64,000 bases of DNA, taken from positions 11,065,053-11,129,052 of the forward strand of contig NC_049905.1 in assembly GCF_001411555.2 (NCBI RefSeq). Reading direction: 5' to 3'. Position 1 is the stretch's first letter, and each line of letters starts with the position of its first letter. The notes below the pieces were generated by a model. That model searched no databases. It worked only from the letters and a program-made list of their open reading frames with translations, and was not told the origin of the DNA. The DNA is from Juglans regia. Lineage: Eukaryota > Streptophyta > Magnoliopsida > Fagales > Juglandaceae. Made by a program: the position numbers and the translations under genes. This document shows, in pieces, positions 63,264 through 64,000 of this stretch.

Positions 63264-64000
63264 TTGTTAGGGGTTGAGAGGGAGGGGCCCATCCCCAAAG
63301 GGTCTGGGCCCAAAGAGGCCACATTCGGGAGCTCTAGGACCTAGGAGGCAAAGCCCAAAGGCTCCTGGCCAAGGACAAGACCCCTCTGTGAGCTAAGAGT
63401 CCGAGTCGGACGGCTACGTGCTGTGCCAGGAACGGCGAACCCAACTGGGAAGATCTTTCGGGGCCAAGGAGCCGATGAGAATGTCTCGGGGCTCAGCAGC
63501 CCACTAGGACCTACTATGGGACGCCGAGCGAGGCACCCGACAGCATGCGGACTACTGAATATGCACGGGCATAGACTCTCCAGATTCACAGGACGACGCA
63601 CTCAAAGGTGTGAGTCGGGAAGCTCGGCAAGCGACGATGCATCCCAGACACTAAGGACTGCCTTACCCATGACCTGACAAGCCATGATCCCTATCAGCCG
63701 CCAGAGCCACAGACTGACACACTGTGGCAGTAGGAAATAAGTGGTAGCAAGCCTGACACCTGATGCACCACGATCCCTCCTAGTAGAGGACAAGCCTAAC
63801 ACAGCTGACACACCATGATCTCCTTTAGTAGCCAGAGCCGCGAGCAGACACTTCGTGGCAGAGAGAAATGAGTGATGAAATGTCTGAGACCTGACATACC
63901 ACGACACCCTCGGTAGCAGGACTTGTATCAGGTATAAATAACGGGCTTCCTACCCATGGGAGCCTGGCTTAATTTATGATTATTCTTACTATTCTTCTAA
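63264..64000 (+). repeat. Possible LTR of a GC-rich retrotransposon, cut by the window edge
   Basis: The sequence changes abruptly to GC-rich at about 63264 (TGTTAGGGGTTGAG). It contains a ~131-bp tandem unit (CCATGATC at 63682 and 63813, with CCAGAGCC, GACAC and TGGCAG following in each). A TATA box (TATAAATA, 63933-63940) comes 60 bases before the edge. Dense GC, internal repeats and a downstream TATA box are common in Ty3-type LTR promoters. No second LTR or coding sequence is in view. Confidence 0.45.

Overview
The window is plant nuclear DNA. The evidence is GT-AG introns, long AT-rich introns, and plant-type LINE, SINE, TRIM, copia, hAT, Mutator and Tourist elements. The one clear host gene is a plant-specific MOM1-type silencing protein. 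A woody eudicot is likely. Juglandaceae/Fagales (walnut or hickory relatives) is my inference from the look of the protein and of an abundant ~200-bp Tourist MITE family, and no search was run.

Region 1 (1-28315) holds a MOM1-like gene (MORPHEUS' MOLECULE 1) on the minus strand. It starts near 24778 and runs off the left edge. I resolved 16 coding exons with splice phases that agree throughout (5587 coding bases, about 1862 codons, 3' end missing). In order they encode a basic repeat-rich N-terminus, a PHD finger, two chromodomain-like segments, a SNF2-type helicase domain without a Walker A lysine, and a coiled-coil tail. The introns are a store of mobile DNA: a tRNA-derived SINE with a perfect 12-bp target duplication, a broken antisense L1-type LINE of about 6 kb, a tandemly duplicated LINE fragment, several Tourist MITEs, a 437-bp TRIM and a 168-bp Mutator-type MITE. 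A gene whose family silences transposons therefore carries many of them.

Region 2 (28316-33558) is a broken hAT transposon with degenerate ends, carrying a BED/hAT transposase pseudogene on the minus strand. A 697-bp non-autonomous hAT element with a perfect 8-bp duplication is nested in it.

Region 3 (34999-40493) is a Ty1/copia retrotransposon with 416-bp LTRs, a perfect 5-bp duplication (GTTTT), an intact-looking gag and a pol broken by stops and frameshifts.

Region 4 (42093-46239) is the most unusual structure. It is a 4.1-kb Mutator-like element with inverted repeats of about 100-180 bp and a perfect 9-bp duplication. I see no transposase in it. It carries two converging genes: a GRF zinc-finger/membrane protein on the plus strand and a four-exon Pro/Ser-rich reading frame on the minus strand.

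Region 5 (46240-64000) has no recognisable host gene. It holds Tourist and hAT MITEs, a possible degraded LTR element (51220-55235) enclosing a minisatellite whose ~59-bp units each contain two potential hairpins, a 32-base G tract, a LINE relic, a 267-bp TRIM with 73-bp LTRs and a perfect 5-bp duplication, and at the right edge a GC-rich LTR-like sequence with a TATA box and a ~131-bp repeat. I saw no tRNA, rRNA or CRISPR features.
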